Assembly: GCA_040398425.1 (NCBI GenBank)
Contig: JBBATZ010000007.1
Coordinates: forward strand, 1 to 64,000
DNA from: UBA7672 sp040398425
Lineage (GTDB): Bacteria > Pseudomonadota > Alphaproteobacteria > Caulobacterales > Hyphomonadaceae
Length of the DNA: 64,000 bases
Direction: 5' to 3'
Shown here: piece after piece, positions 1 to 8,331 of the stretch
How the letters are laid out: each line of letters starts with the position of its first letter
Numbering within the stretch: the stretch's first letter is position 1
Program-made: the position numbers and the translations under genes
Notes under the pieces: generated by a model
Database searches by the model: none
Told to the model about the DNA's origin: nothing
What the model saw: the letters and a program-made list of their open reading frames with translations, nothing else

Positions 1-49
1 CGCCGCATTGCAGCGCTCGGTTTTGCTTGATGAACTTCTGAATCGGGCT

Positions 50-490
50 CTAAGAGATCAGTTGCATGGGCTCGCGCCGCACCTGCACGTGCATCCGTCC
101 GCCGAGCTTCGAGCCACTGAGTGTCTTGCAGACCTGCGCGTCATAGAGATTGGCCTCGACGAGGAAACGGACGGCCTTCGCCTCGAGGTCTTTCGCACGA
201 TTGAGTTCCGCGTCATCGCGGATGCGGGTGTCGCGGATGGCGGCGAGGAGCTGGGCCAAGGCGCCGGCGGCGGAGACGGCTTCGACATGGGCGAGCCGGT
301 CGCGGGCTTCGTCGGCGGCGAGGAGAAGGTCGTCGGAGAGGGTTGTTAGCTGCACGAGAAGAACAGGCTCGCGGGCGACCTCCGCTTCGGTGATCAGTCG
401 GGCGACGTGGTCGACGACGCTTTCGAGGCGGATGATTTCGGCGGCGGCGGCGGCGGCGGGGCAGAAGTCGATGGGGTCGTTGATCAGCAT
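50..490 (-). CDS. Hypothetical helical protein
   Basis: A 146-residue protein that I do not recognise. It looks almost wholly alpha-helical and is rich in Ala, Leu, Glu and Arg (heptad-like stretch around residues 25-110), with no signal peptide or membrane segment, so it is probably cytoplasmic. The frame opens with an in-frame GTG at 505, but the ATG at 490 is preceded by GGAGGG at a 7-base distance and is the better start. It lies on the same strand as, and 173 bp downstream of, the small ribbon-helix-helix gene. The bases between the two (491-663) hold no gene that I can support. The role is unknown. Confidence 0.55.
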   Translation of the reverse strand: MLINDPIDFCPAAAAAAEIIRLESVVDHVARLITEAEVAREPVLLVQLTTLSDDLLLAADEARDRLAHVEAVSAAGALAQLLAAIRDTRIRDDAELNRAKDLEAKAVRFLVEANLYDAQVCKTLSGSKLGGRMHVQVRREPMQLIS

Positions 491-663
491 GCTGCGTCCC
501 TCCACTTAACGATCCGGATACCCGGAGCTGCTAAACGCAGCTGTACGCTGCTGATGGAGACGATGAGCTGCCAATGGTTAACAAAACGTAAACGCGTTGG
601 CGCGGCTCCCGCCAGGGGCCGGTGTCAAAGGTGTTTGCTGTGGATGGACGGTGTGTGCCGGCT

Positions 664-849
664 CTAACCGGGGAGCTTGCCGGACTTCCAGAGTTCCTGA
701 AGGTGCTGGAGGATGATGTTGCGGGCCACTTCGGCGCGGTTCGATCCGTAAAGTCCGGAATCCACCAATATTTCAAGGCGCTCGGCTGCCTTTTCCGGCA
801 GCACGACGGTGAAGGGTTTGGTCCCCTGAGTGGCGGGTGGCCTGGCCAT
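664..849 (-). CDS. Small ribbon-helix-helix-like protein (61 aa)
   Basis: A 61-residue basic protein. A short strand near residues 12-17 (PFTVVLP) is followed by two helices (about 18-30 and 36-54), and a turn with SNRAE begins the second helix, as in ribbon-helix-helix DNA-binding proteins of the Arc/CopG type. Such proteins act as dimers and often repress their own gene. The start codon lies inside a GCAATG repeat cluster (848-880), which fits autoregulation. A second small protein of similar design is transcribed away from it. No toxin partner is evident, so I do not call it an antitoxin. The fold is inferred from the pattern only. Confidence 0.55.
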   Translation of the reverse strand: MARPPATQGTKPFTVVLPEKAAERLEILVDSGLYGSNRAEVARNIILQHLQELWKSGKLPG

Positions 850-880
850 GCATTGCTATTGCAATGTCTAAGCAATGCAT
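848..880. promoter_or_regulatory. Operator-like repeat cluster between two small RHH genes
   Basis: ATGCATTGC at 848-856 is perfectly inverted by GCAATGCAT at 872-880. A further GCAATG lies at 861-866, making one inverted and two direct copies about 10-11 bp apart. Ribbon-helix-helix repressors commonly bind tandem or inverted short boxes at one-turn spacing. The cluster overlaps the start codon of the leftward gene. Confidence 0.4.
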
Positions 881-941
881 TCAAGTTGATTCTCGCGGAA
901 GGGGGCCTTGGGCTGCCAATCGCTGCTGATGGAGTCAGGCC

Positions 942-1154
942 ATGACGAAAACTGCAAACCGTGAACCGCTGACTGTCCGGCTCGACCCGGATTCAAAGCG
1001 TCTGTTCTCCGCCGAGGCCGAGAAGTGCGGCCTGGAGGCGGGCGTCGCCGCGCGGCAGATCCTCGAACTCTACGTGCAGCGGTTGCGCGAGAGCGGCGAC
1101 TACATACAGACACTGTCGGACTTCTCGCAGGCGCTGAAGCCGCGCCCGTTGTAG
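942..1154 (+). CDS. Small RHH-like protein (70 aa)
   Basis: A 70-residue protein starting at an ATG with GGAG seven bases upstream. Residues 9-14 (PLTVRL) form a probable beta strand. Two helices follow (about 17-27 and 33-49), with a hydrophobic pattern typical of ribbon-helix-helix domains, and the last 20 residues look less ordered. It is divergent from the 61-residue RHH-like gene and shares its 92-bp upstream region. It is likely a DNA-binding regulator or an orphan antitoxin-like protein; neither is proved. It ends 7 bp before the convergent ABM-fold gene. Confidence 0.5.
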   Translation: MTKTANREPLTVRLDPDSKRLFSAEAEKCGLEAGVAARQILELYVQRLRESGDYIQTLSDFSQALKPRPL

Positions 1155-1161
1155 GGCGTCA

Positions 1162-1407
1162 TCAGACGGGACGCGGATGGCCCGCATCGTAGGCCGTGAA
1201 TTCGCGGGCGATGAGGCCATTGGCGCGAGCAGCCGTGCGCCACGGGTCGATGTGAGGCACCTTGAGATGGGCCTCGAGCGACGACATATCCAGCCACATC
1301 TCGGAAAAGCGGATAAGGCCGGGATCGAACGGATCCTCGGCGACGTCGTAGGCGATGCAGCCAGCGTGCTTGCGCGTGGCTTCAACGCGCGCGCGCAGGT
1401 GAGGCAA
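1162..1407 (-). CDS. Antibiotic biosynthesis monooxygenase (ABM) fold protein, start uncertain
   Basis: The protein matches the ABM/quinol-monooxygenase (YgiN-like) family of small dimeric alpha+beta-barrel proteins. The pattern is helix, then GCIAYDV, then a phenylalanine-rich strand (LIRFSEMW), then helix SLEAHLKVPH. The only usual start is TTG at 1407, but this would remove the first beta strand. Upstream in the same frame, residues reading IPVIVLGTLRFPPDS are exactly what the family has at its N-terminus, and they continue to a stop at 1474-1476 without ATG, GTG or TTG. The gene has therefore lost its start, uses a rare one (ATT or ATC), or contains an error. The substrate is unknown. Confidence 0.6.
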   Translation of the reverse strand: MPHLRARVEATRKHAGCIAYDVAEDPFDPGLIRFSEMWLDMSSLEAHLKVPHIDPWRTAARANGLIAREFTAYDAGHPRPV

Positions 1408-1570
1408 CGCGCGGGCGATGCTGTCGGGCGGGAAGCGGAGCGTCCCGAGGACAATAACGGGGATGGAGGCAGATTAGTGGATTCGCAGGCAAGCGTCAGC
1501 GGGGCTGCAATCGCGTTGACTTTAGGCGCCCGATTGTTGCTTTAGGCGCTTCTCTTCCCAAGGGCGTGGC

Positions 1571-2419
1571 ATGAAACTTCTCGACTCCATTTCGTTTCCT
1601 GGCTCGGCGCTCGGCGGCGGCATGAAGACTGGCACGGGCGATGATCGCTATGCGTTCGATGAGGCAGCGGGCTGGGCCTGCGTGATCGATGGCGCCACGG
1701 ATGTGGGACCGGTGCGGGTCTTTTCGGCGGCTGAATCGGACGCGGCGCGCTATGCGGAGATATTTGCTGCAGAGATCGTGAAGGGGCCGGCGGACGCGCG
1801 CGAGATTCCGCAAGCGTGGTTCGGACGTCTGCTCCCGCGCATTCGGGCGGCGGTCGAGCGCGAGGTGAAGATCCCGCTGAAGGATGCGCCGCTGTCGAGC
1901 TATCCGACGGCGGCTGCGACCTGGGTTCGGGCGCGCAAGGGAATGCTGGAAGGCGCGACGCTCGGCGACTCGATCGCGATCGTGAAGACGCCTGAGGGCC
2001 GCGTGACGGTGTTCGGCGAAACCGGCAAGGCGGCAGACGAGCAGGAGCGCGCGAAGACCGTGATGGTGATGACGCCGGAGGATCGGCTGAAATGGCTGCA
2101 GGACGTGCGCACGATCCACAATACGGCGAAGGGCTACTGGGTGTTCGGCGTGCAGCCGGAAGCGGCGGACCATATCGCGTACCAATCATGCGAAGCGCCC
2201 GCTGGCACGAAGGTGCTGGTGATGACGGATGGGTATTACCGGCTGGTGTCGCCGTACGGGCGGTATTCGGACGAGCGGCTGATCGACGCGGTTGTGGCGC
2301 GCGGGCTGGGCGAGTTGATGCGCGAACTGCGCGGGATGGAGACGTCCGCGGCGGATGATGCAGCGATCGGGCGCTTCAAGACGAGCGACGATGCGACGGC
2401 GTTGTTGATCGAGCTCTGA
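1571..2419 (+). CDS. PP2C-family protein phosphatase
   Basis: A 282-residue soluble protein with the ordered acidic motifs of PP2C/PPM metal-dependent Ser/Thr phosphatases. These are DDRYAF near residue 24, VIDGATD near 38, GDS near 130, VMTDGYYRL near 222 and DDATALLIE at the C-terminus, which give the aspartates for the two-metal centre. The usual DGxGG turn is replaced by DGATD, as in the PP2C_2 subgroup. It should dephosphorylate phosphoserine or phosphothreonine proteins in the cytoplasm. No kinase gene is adjacent, so the partner is unknown. Confidence 0.75.
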   Translation: MKLLDSISFPGSALGGGMKTGTGDDRYAFDEAAGWACVIDGATDVGPVRVFSAAESDAARYAEIFAAEIVKGPADAREIPQAWFGRLLPRIRAAVEREVKIPLKDAPLSSYPTAAATWVRARKGMLEGATLGDSIAIVKTPEGRVTVFGETGKAADEQERAKTVMVMTPEDRLKWLQDVRTIHNTAKGYWVFGVQPEAADHIAYQSCEAPAGTKVLVMTDGYYRLVSPYGRYSDERLIDAVVARGLGELMRELRGMETSAADDAAIGRFKTSDDATALLIEL

Positions 2420-2503
2420 GAGATACTGCTTCTGCCGGCGGCAGCTGCTGATCCGTTTTCCGGAATTTGTCCGCTTCCATAGACAAAGGTGGGAGCGGAA
2501 CGC

Positions 2504-3538
2504 ATGAAATTGACGCCAATGACGCTGCGGACGGGCGCGGTGGTCGCGTCGCTTGCGCTGGCGGCCTGTGGTGCGCCGGGACAGGCGACGGCTGACGCCA
2601 AACCGCCAGAAGGTGCGCCGGGGTCCAGCGCGGCCGTCGCAGCAGGCGGCCGCATGTCATCGATGGCTGGGTCGAGGTGCGCCCGGAGCCGAATGTCAGC
2701 TTACGGCTGCGTGATGGCTGGCATGCTGGGCGCGCCGAAAAGGGCAAGGGACCTATCGTCTTCACCGGCCCGGACAAGGCTCGCGTCGTGGTGTGGCCGA
2801 TGTTCGTGGCGAGTTCAGCGAAGGTGCCGGCGCCACAGGCCGTGCCGACCGATTTTGCTAAGAAGGAAGGTAGTCCGCTGAAATGGGGCAGGCCTTCGCC
2901 TCTTGGCGACACGGGCGTGCGCATGTTCGGGGAAAGCGGAGGCCAACCGGGCGCTGCAGGCCAGCACGATGCCCGGGCAGATGCAGCGCATGGATGTGGC
3001 GCCGGCAGAATTCTCCTTTGGCGATGACATGGTCGGCATCGTGCAGATGGCGACCTACCTGACGGGCGTTGCGCCGCAATATGGCGTCGAGGGGTTTGGT
3101 ATCTGGAGTGTGGCGGGCGTGGCGGGCCTTGTCGCGCCAAGGGATCGCGCCATCGAGACGGGGCAGGCGCTGATCCACATGCTGCAATCGCGGAAGGTGA
3201 ACCCGGACTGGTCGCGCGCCAATGTCGAGATGGTGGCCCAGATCAATACGATCAGCCAGCAGGCCGCCAATGACGTCTCGGCGCGGATCGCATCGCGCTA
3301 TCCAGCGTCATCCAGCGCGAGCACGTCATCGGGGCCGATGTCGGATGACATTAGCCGGCAATGGCAGAACAGCACGATGGACCAGACGGACGTGATCGAT
3401 CAGGCGACGGGCAAAAGCTACAAGGTCGATTCACGCTCAAGCTATTACTGGATCAACGGCCAGGGCACGGCGATCGCGGGCACGAACACGCCGCCCCAGC
3501 CGAGCGTTGATTTCAACCTGATGACGCAATTGCCGTGA
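2504..3538 (+). pseudogene. Frameshifted lipoprotein of unknown function
   Basis: The N-terminus is a lipoprotein signal (basic start, hydrophobic core, lipobox LAAC near residue 22) with GGAG upstream of the ATG. The coding pattern leaves this frame near 2650 (a one-base loss just before residues HVIDGWVEV). It continues in another frame through a beta-rich segment (PIVFTGPDKARVVVWPMF) and returns to the first frame at the GGGG run at 2929-2932, where dropping one G gives FGKAEANRAL. The rest, to 3538, ends in a Ser-rich part and a YYWINGQG segment. Two compensating shifts suggest assembly errors or a fresh pseudogene. The function is not recognised. Confidence 0.6.
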
Positions 3539-3554
3539 CGGCTCGAGGCCGGCG

Positions 3555-4826
3555 TTACTCTCCGCCCTTGTAGGTCACGCCACCCTTCATCACGAAGACG
3601 GGGTGTTCGAGCAGTGTGACGTCCCTGGTCGGATCGCCGGTCACGCCAACGAGATCGCCCCAGGCGCCGGGCCTGATGACGCCGACGCTGTCTTTCCAGC
3701 CAAGCGCTTCGGCGGAATTGATCGTGGCAGTCTGGATCGCCTGCAGGGGCGTTGCGCCATAGCGGACCATGACGGCGAACTGCCTGGCGTTTTGCCCATG
3801 CGGATAAACGCCGGCGTCGGTGCCGTAGACCATCTTCACACCGGCCTTCAGCGCCTTGCCGAAATTCTGACGCTGGATTTCAGCTATCTCGCGATCCTTG
3901 CGCAGGTTGTCTTCCATGACGCCGTTCTTCGCGCCCTCGGATTGCGTGTAGTCGGTGTTGTAGATGTCCATCGAGAAATACGTGCCCATCTTCTTCGCGG
4001 CGGCGATGCCGGCGTCGTCGACCAGGCTGGCGTGTTCGATCGTGTCGATCCCGGCGAGCGCTGCGTCGCGAATGCCTGAGGCGCCGTGTGCGTGGGCGGC
4101 CACTTTCAGCCCCCACATGTGGGCTTCTTCAGCGATGGCTTTCATCTCGGCGAGCGTCATTTGCTGCTGGCCGGGCTCTGTGTTGTGCGAGAAGACGCCG
4201 CCGGTGGCGCAGATCTTGATGACCTCGGCGCCGTATTTGCGAATCTCGCGCACGCGCTTGCGGCCTTCATCCGGGCTGTCGGCGTTGTAGGGGCTGGCCG
4301 CCTCGAAGGAGGGGGCGAGACCGGTTACATCACAATGGCCGCCGGTTGCGCCGAAGGAATAGCCGGCCGGAACGATGCGCGGCCCGTCGACCTTGCCAGC
4401 TTCAATGGCTTCTTTCAGCGCCGCGTCGTCCCAGCTGCCAGCACCCACATTGCGAATGGTGGTGAAGCCGGCTTCAAGCGTTGCCCTGGCGTTCGGGACG
4501 GAGAGGACCGCGAAATAGGCATCCGGCAGGCCGATGCCGGAGAAGCCCCCCAGCGTCGGATCTGAGTCTATGTGGACGTGCATGTCGATCAGACCGGGCA
4601 GCAGGGTTACCCCCGGCAGTTCGACAACTTCGGCGGCTGAGGGCACCTGCAGCGTGTCGCGGGCGCCGACGCTGGTGATCTTTCCGTCCTCGATGATGAT
4701 AGCCGGGTTCTGGATCATGCGGCCGGTCGTAACGTCGAGCATGCGCTCGGCGGTGACATAGACGTTCTGCGCAAGGGCCGCAGGCGCTGTGGTCGTGACC
4801 AGCAGGGCCAGAACAAGTGTACGCAT
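3555..4826 (-). CDS. Secreted metal-dependent amidohydrolase (imidazolonepropionase/prolidase-like)
   Basis: 423 residues from the ATG at 4826 (GGGAGA upstream), beginning with a signal peptide that ends in APAALAQ, so a periplasmic enzyme. It belongs to the amidohydrolase superfamily. The metal motif DMHVH follows the LLPGLID strand, a carboxylatable lysine lies in VIKICATGG, further ligands lie in AAHAHG and TIEHAS, and the metal aspartate is in YGTDAG. These place it with the Xaa-Pro dipeptidase/imidazolonepropionase-like subgroup, which hydrolyses peptides or cyclic amides. The exact substrate cannot be read from sequence. It is divergent from the PEP-mutase-family gene. Confidence 0.8.
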   Translation of the reverse strand: MRTLVLALLVTTTAPAALAQNVYVTAERMLDVTTGRMIQNPAIIIEDGKITSVGARDTLQVPSAAEVVELPGVTLLPGLIDMHVHIDSDPTLGGFSGIGLPDAYFAVLSVPNARATLEAGFTTIRNVGAGSWDDAALKEAIEAGKVDGPRIVPAGYSFGATGGHCDVTGLAPSFEAASPYNADSPDEGRKRVREIRKYGAEVIKICATGGVFSHNTEPGQQQMTLAEMKAIAEEAHMWGLKVAAHAHGASGIRDAALAGIDTIEHASLVDDAGIAAAKKMGTYFSMDIYNTDYTQSEGAKNGVMEDNLRKDREIAEIQRQNFGKALKAGVKMVYGTDAGVYPHGQNARQFAVMVRYGATPLQAIQTATINSAEALGWKDSVGVIRPGAWGDLVGVTGDPTRDVTLLEHPVFVMKGGVTYKGGE

Positions 4827-4969
4827 GAATTTCTCCCGAACGATGCCGTTTGATGCGCTGGTGCAGCGCGCAGGTAAAGCGCGGCTCCGTCGATCCATGA
4901 GAAATTCGCCTTGGCTGCCTTGGCTGGCGGCGCGTACAAGAGACCCTGCGATAATCAGGAGATTTGTCC

Positions 4970-5803
4970 GTGAAAACACAAGCCCGGAAGGCTGCGGAGT
5001 TCGAAGCGCTGCACGCGGCGTCGGGCGTGTTCGTGATTCCCAACCCGTGGGATCCGGGATCGGCGCGTTTGCTTGCAGGTCTTGGGTTCAAAGCGCTGAC
5101 CACGACGAGCGCGGGCTATTCGCGGTCGATCGGCTTTCCCGACTACAATGCGGGGCGTGAGAACGTGATGGCGCATATCCGAGCAATGGCGCCGATGGTG
5201 GATGTGCCGCTGGCGGCCGATCTTGAGGATGGCTTCGGGCCGACACCCGAAGATTGCGCAGAGACGATCCGGCAGGGCGCGGCGGCAGGACTGGTCGGGG
5301 GATCGATCGAGGATTTTACCGGCGACCGCAGCAATCCGATCCATCCTATCGAGGTTGCGGCTGAGCGCATTCGAGCTGCGGCAGAGGCCGCGCGGAAGCT
5401 GCCGTTCAAGTTCATGTTGTGCGCGCGGGCCGAGAACTACCTGCACGGACGCGCGGATCTCGGTGACACCATCAAGCGGATGCAGGCCTATCAGGAGGCA
5501 GGCGCCGATGTGTTGTTCGCGCCGGGGCTCAACACGTCAGACGAGGTGCGCGAGATGTGCCGGTCGATCGACCGGCCGTTCAACATCGTGTGCGGCCCGC
5601 GCAAGGAGATGCTGAGCGTGGCGCAGGTGGGCGAACTGGGCGTGAAGCGCATCAGCCTTGGCGGCATGATGCATGCGGTTGCAGCGAGTGCGATGATCGG
5701 CGCCGCCAGGGAGATCGCGGAATCCGGCACGTTCGGGTTCACTGGCGCGATGCCATTCGCGGGCGAGATCGATGCGCTGCTCGGCAAGGGGGCCGGGAGC
5801 TAA
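4970..5803 (+). CDS. Isocitrate lyase/PEP mutase family protein
   Basis: A TIM-barrel enzyme of the PEP mutase/isocitrate lyase superfamily, about 277 residues. The N-terminal NPWDPGSARLL, the strand ending in TTSAGYSRS, PLAADLEDGFG (metal-binding acidic residues), GGSIEDF and CARAENYL are the family markers. The KKCGH loop of true isocitrate lyase is absent, so it is more likely a 2-methylisocitrate-lyase-like or oxaloacetate-decarboxylase-like enzyme cleaving a C-C or P-C bond. GTG at 4970 is chosen because AGGAG lies 8 bases upstream; the TTG at 4964 is too close to that site. Confidence 0.75.
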   Translation: MKTQARKAAEFEALHAASGVFVIPNPWDPGSARLLAGLGFKALTTTSAGYSRSIGFPDYNAGRENVMAHIRAMAPMVDVPLAADLEDGFGPTPEDCAETIRQGAAAGLVGGSIEDFTGDRSNPIHPIEVAAERIRAAAEAARKLPFKFMLCARAENYLHGRADLGDTIKRMQAYQEAGADVLFAPGLNTSDEVREMCRSIDRPFNIVCGPRKEMLSVAQVGELGVKRISLGGMMHAVAASAMIGAAREIAESGTFGFTGAMPFAGEIDALLGKGAGS

Positions 5804-5948
5804 TTGGGCGACAATCGTCTGGTTGCTTGCAACTGCCAGCGGGCTTGTCTGTCATGTCGCGCAGCTTAAGTCCGACTGCGGCGGGATGTCTTGCGCCGAT
5901 ATGGGAATGGGGGGTTCCAAATCGCGGCGCGACAGGGGTAACTGCCCC

Positions 5949-6326
5949 ATGCAGCTCTGGACCGCCGATTTCACGTCAGACAAATTCCCGCCCTTCCTGC
6001 CGGAGATCTGCCAGGTCAATAACGACCTCTATGGCTTCGAGCTGGCGACGTGGCTGGCGCAGGCGTTGGCGGGGAGTGGCGTGGTGACGAGCTATCCGCA
6101 TGCCGAGGAGTGGGGCTGGTTCCTCGAGTATGTCTCCGAGGACGAGCAGGAGCTGATGATCGGTTGCGCCAGCAAGGGCGCGACGCATGGCTATCCGACC
6201 GACTGGTGCATCTTCGTGCGTCAGCGCCGCAAGCCGCGTAAGGGCGGGGCGGATGCATCGCCCGCTCTTGTCGCCGCGATCTTGTCAGCCCTCGCCGCTG
6301 AGGGCATCGAAGTGCGTCAGTCCTGA
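5949..6326 (+). CDS. Hypothetical protein (125 aa)
   Basis: A small soluble protein beginning MQLWTADF, with GGGGTAA upstream of the ATG. It is aromatic-rich (two Trp in the EEWGWFLEY stretch near residue 50), has Cys residues near 80 and 95, and has an Ala-rich C-terminal helix. Upstream in-frame residues look non-coding. It lies just before the ABC ATPase gene in the same direction, with only 13 bp between stop and start, so the two are probably co-transcribed. I do not recognise the family. Confidence 0.55.
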   Translation: MQLWTADFTSDKFPPFLPEICQVNNDLYGFELATWLAQALAGSGVVTSYPHAEEWGWFLEYVSEDEQELMIGCASKGATHGYPTDWCIFVRQRRKPRKGGADASPALVAAILSALAAEGIEVRQS

Positions 6327-6339
6327 GTCGAGTATCCCC

Positions 6340-8175
6340 GTGACAGCTTCCCCTCCCATTCTTGATGTGCGCGACCTGTCGGTGTCGTTCGAGACGCCGG
6401 ACGGGCTTGTCGAGGCGGTGAAGAAGCTGTCGTTCGACGTGGCGCGCGGCGAATGCCTCGGGCTGGTCGGCGAGAGCGGGTCAGGCAAGAGCCAGGCCGT
6501 GCTGGCGGCGATGGGGCTGACGGCGAGCAATGGCGTTGTCGCGGGCTCGATCAAGTTCGATGGTCAGGAACTGGCCGGGATGCTGCGCAGGCAGCTCAAC
6601 GAGATTCGCGGCGCGAAGATCGGCATGATCTTCCAAGACCCCCTCACATCTCTGACGCCGCACATGACGGTAGGCGCGCAGATGGCTGAGGTGTTGGCGC
6701 GGCACAGGAATCTCAAGGGGCGCGAGGCCGGGCAGCGCATTGTCGAGTGGCTGGAGCGCGTCCGGATTCCCGAGGCCAAGCGCCGGCTGCACCAGTTTCC
6801 GCACGAGCTGTCGGGCGGGATGCGGCAGCGCGTGATGATTGCCTCGGCCATGCTGTGCGAGCCGGAAGTGCTGCTGGCGGACGAGCCGACGACGGCGCTT
6901 GACGTGACGGTGCAAGCGCAGGTGCTCGACCTGATGGACGAGTTGAAGCGCGAGACGGGCGCGGGGCTGGTTCTGATCACACACGACATGGGCGTGATCG
7001 CGCGGATGGCGGATCGCGTCGTGGTGATGCGCCACGGCGAGGCGGTCGAACGCGGCAACGCCAGCGAATTGTTCGCGGCGCCGAAACATCCGTATACGCG
7101 CATGCTGCTGGAAGCGATGCCGCGTCTGGATCGCGCCGATCGCGGCGACCGACCCAACATCGGCCCGCCGCCATCTGTCGAGACGCCGCCGCTGCTGGAG
7201 GTGAAGGACCTGCATGTGACGTTCCCGGTGCAGGCGCCCGGTGGGTTCTTCGGCAAGCGCATTCCACTGCGCGCTGTCGACGGCGTGAGTTTCTCGCTGC
7301 GGCCGGGCGAGACGATGGGCGTGGTCGGCGAGAGCGGCTGTGGGAAGTCGACGCTGGCGCGCGGCGTGTTGAGGTTGCTCGATCCGAGTGCAGGATCGGT
7401 GGCGTGGCTGGGGCGCGATATCGCAAAGGCGTCGCTCAGGGACGTGCAGCCGCTGCGCCGTGAGCTGCAGGTGGTGTTTCAGGATCCGCTGGCGAGCCTC
7501 GACCCGCGCACGACGATTGGACAATCCATTTCCGAGCCGCTGACGGTGTTCCGCCCTGACGTGGATGCCAGGGGACGCGAGGCGGCGGCGCGCGAGATGA
7601 TGGAGCGGATGGGGCTCGATCCGATGCTGGTGAACCGGTATCCGCACGAGTTGTCGGGTGGACAGAACCAGCGTGTCGGTATTGCGCGGGCGATGATCCT
7701 GCGGCCGAAGCTTGTCGTGTGCGACGAGGCCGTGTCGGCGCTGGACGTTTCGGTGCAGGCGCAGATCCTCGACCTGTTGATCGACCTGCAGAAGGAGTTC
7801 GGGCTGGCGATGATGTTCATCAGCCACGACCTCTCGGTTATCCGCGAGATCTGCCATCGCGTGATGGTCCTCTATCTCGGGCGTGTCGTGGAGATGGCGT
7901 CGCGCGACGTGCTGTTCGAACGGCCGCAGCATCCCTACACGCGGGCGCTGCTGTCGGCGGTGCCGTCGCCCGATCCGGCGCGCGAGCGGTCCAGGGCCCG
8001 CATCAAGCTGGTGGGCGATCTGCCATCGCCGCTCGATCCCAGGGCGAACCTGCGCTTCATGAAGTCGAAGCTGACGGAGGACGCGCCCTTCTACCGTCCG
8101 CAGCTGATCGAGGTCGCTCCGGGCCACTGGGTCGCCGAGCACGATCCGGTCGAGGCCGCAGGGCGGGTGGCCTGA
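6340..8175 (+). CDS. Dual-ATPase oligopeptide-type ABC transporter protein
   Basis: 612 residues holding two complete ABC ATPase domains, as in YejF/GsiA or a DppD-DppF fusion. Domain 1 (about residues 6-255) has Walker A GESGSGKSQ, signature LSGGMRQR and Walker B LLADEPTT. Domain 2 (about 285-540) has GESGCGKST, LSGGQNQR and LVVCDEAVS. The QRV and HPYTR(M/A)LL elements after each domain are typical of peptide/nickel importers. Walker B of domain 2 reads DEA rather than DEP. The start is GTG. No permease or binding-protein genes are adjacent, so its membrane partners must lie elsewhere. Confidence 0.85.
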   Translation: MTASPPILDVRDLSVSFETPDGLVEAVKKLSFDVARGECLGLVGESGSGKSQAVLAAMGLTASNGVVAGSIKFDGQELAGMLRRQLNEIRGAKIGMIFQDPLTSLTPHMTVGAQMAEVLARHRNLKGREAGQRIVEWLERVRIPEAKRRLHQFPHELSGGMRQRVMIASAMLCEPEVLLADEPTTALDVTVQAQVLDLMDELKRETGAGLVLITHDMGVIARMADRVVVMRHGEAVERGNASELFAAPKHPYTRMLLEAMPRLDRADRGDRPNIGPPPSVETPPLLEVKDLHVTFPVQAPGGFFGKRIPLRAVDGVSFSLRPGETMGVVGESGCGKSTLARGVLRLLDPSAGSVAWLGRDIAKASLRDVQPLRRELQVVFQDPLASLDPRTTIGQSISEPLTVFRPDVDARGREAAAREMMERMGLDPMLVNRYPHELSGGQNQRVGIARAMILRPKLVVCDEAVSALDVSVQAQILDLLIDLQKEFGLAMMFISHDLSVIREICHRVMVLYLGRVVEMASRDVLFERPQHPYTRALLSAVPSPDPARERSRARIKLVGDLPSPLDPRANLRFMKSKLTEDAPFYRPQLIEVAPGHWVAEHDPVEAAGRVA

Positions 8176-8290
8176 ACTGCTGCCCGAAAGGTGGTGAGAA
8201 GGTCACTTTCCAGCCCGGATCGTACCGGGCGTTAACAAATCTCGGTGAGAACGCATATCAGACGCTTGACGCTGTCAGGCCGTCGTACGA

Positions 8291-8307
8291 TTTATTCGAT
8301 GAATAAA
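8291..8307. promoter_or_regulatory. A/T-rich inverted repeat upstream of the monooxygenase lipoprotein
   Basis: TTTATTC (8291-8297) and GAATAAA (8301-8307) form a perfect 7-bp inverted repeat around GAT, 24 bp before the start codon. It is the only A/T-rich patch in the 156-bp intergenic region 8176-8331 and may be an operator or part of the promoter. Nothing else in that stretch is recognised. Confidence 0.25.
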
Positions 8308-8331
8308 AAAACACTAGGAGGACCTCCCCGC

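Noticed and set aside
664..1154. The two small RHH-like genes considered as a toxin-antitoxin module
   Set aside because: They are divergent, both look like DNA-binding proteins, and no toxin-like partner is adjacent.
6481..8142. A 553-codon minus-strand frame opposite the ABC ATPase
   Set aside because: The plus-strand frame has two full sets of ATPase motifs; the reverse reading has none.
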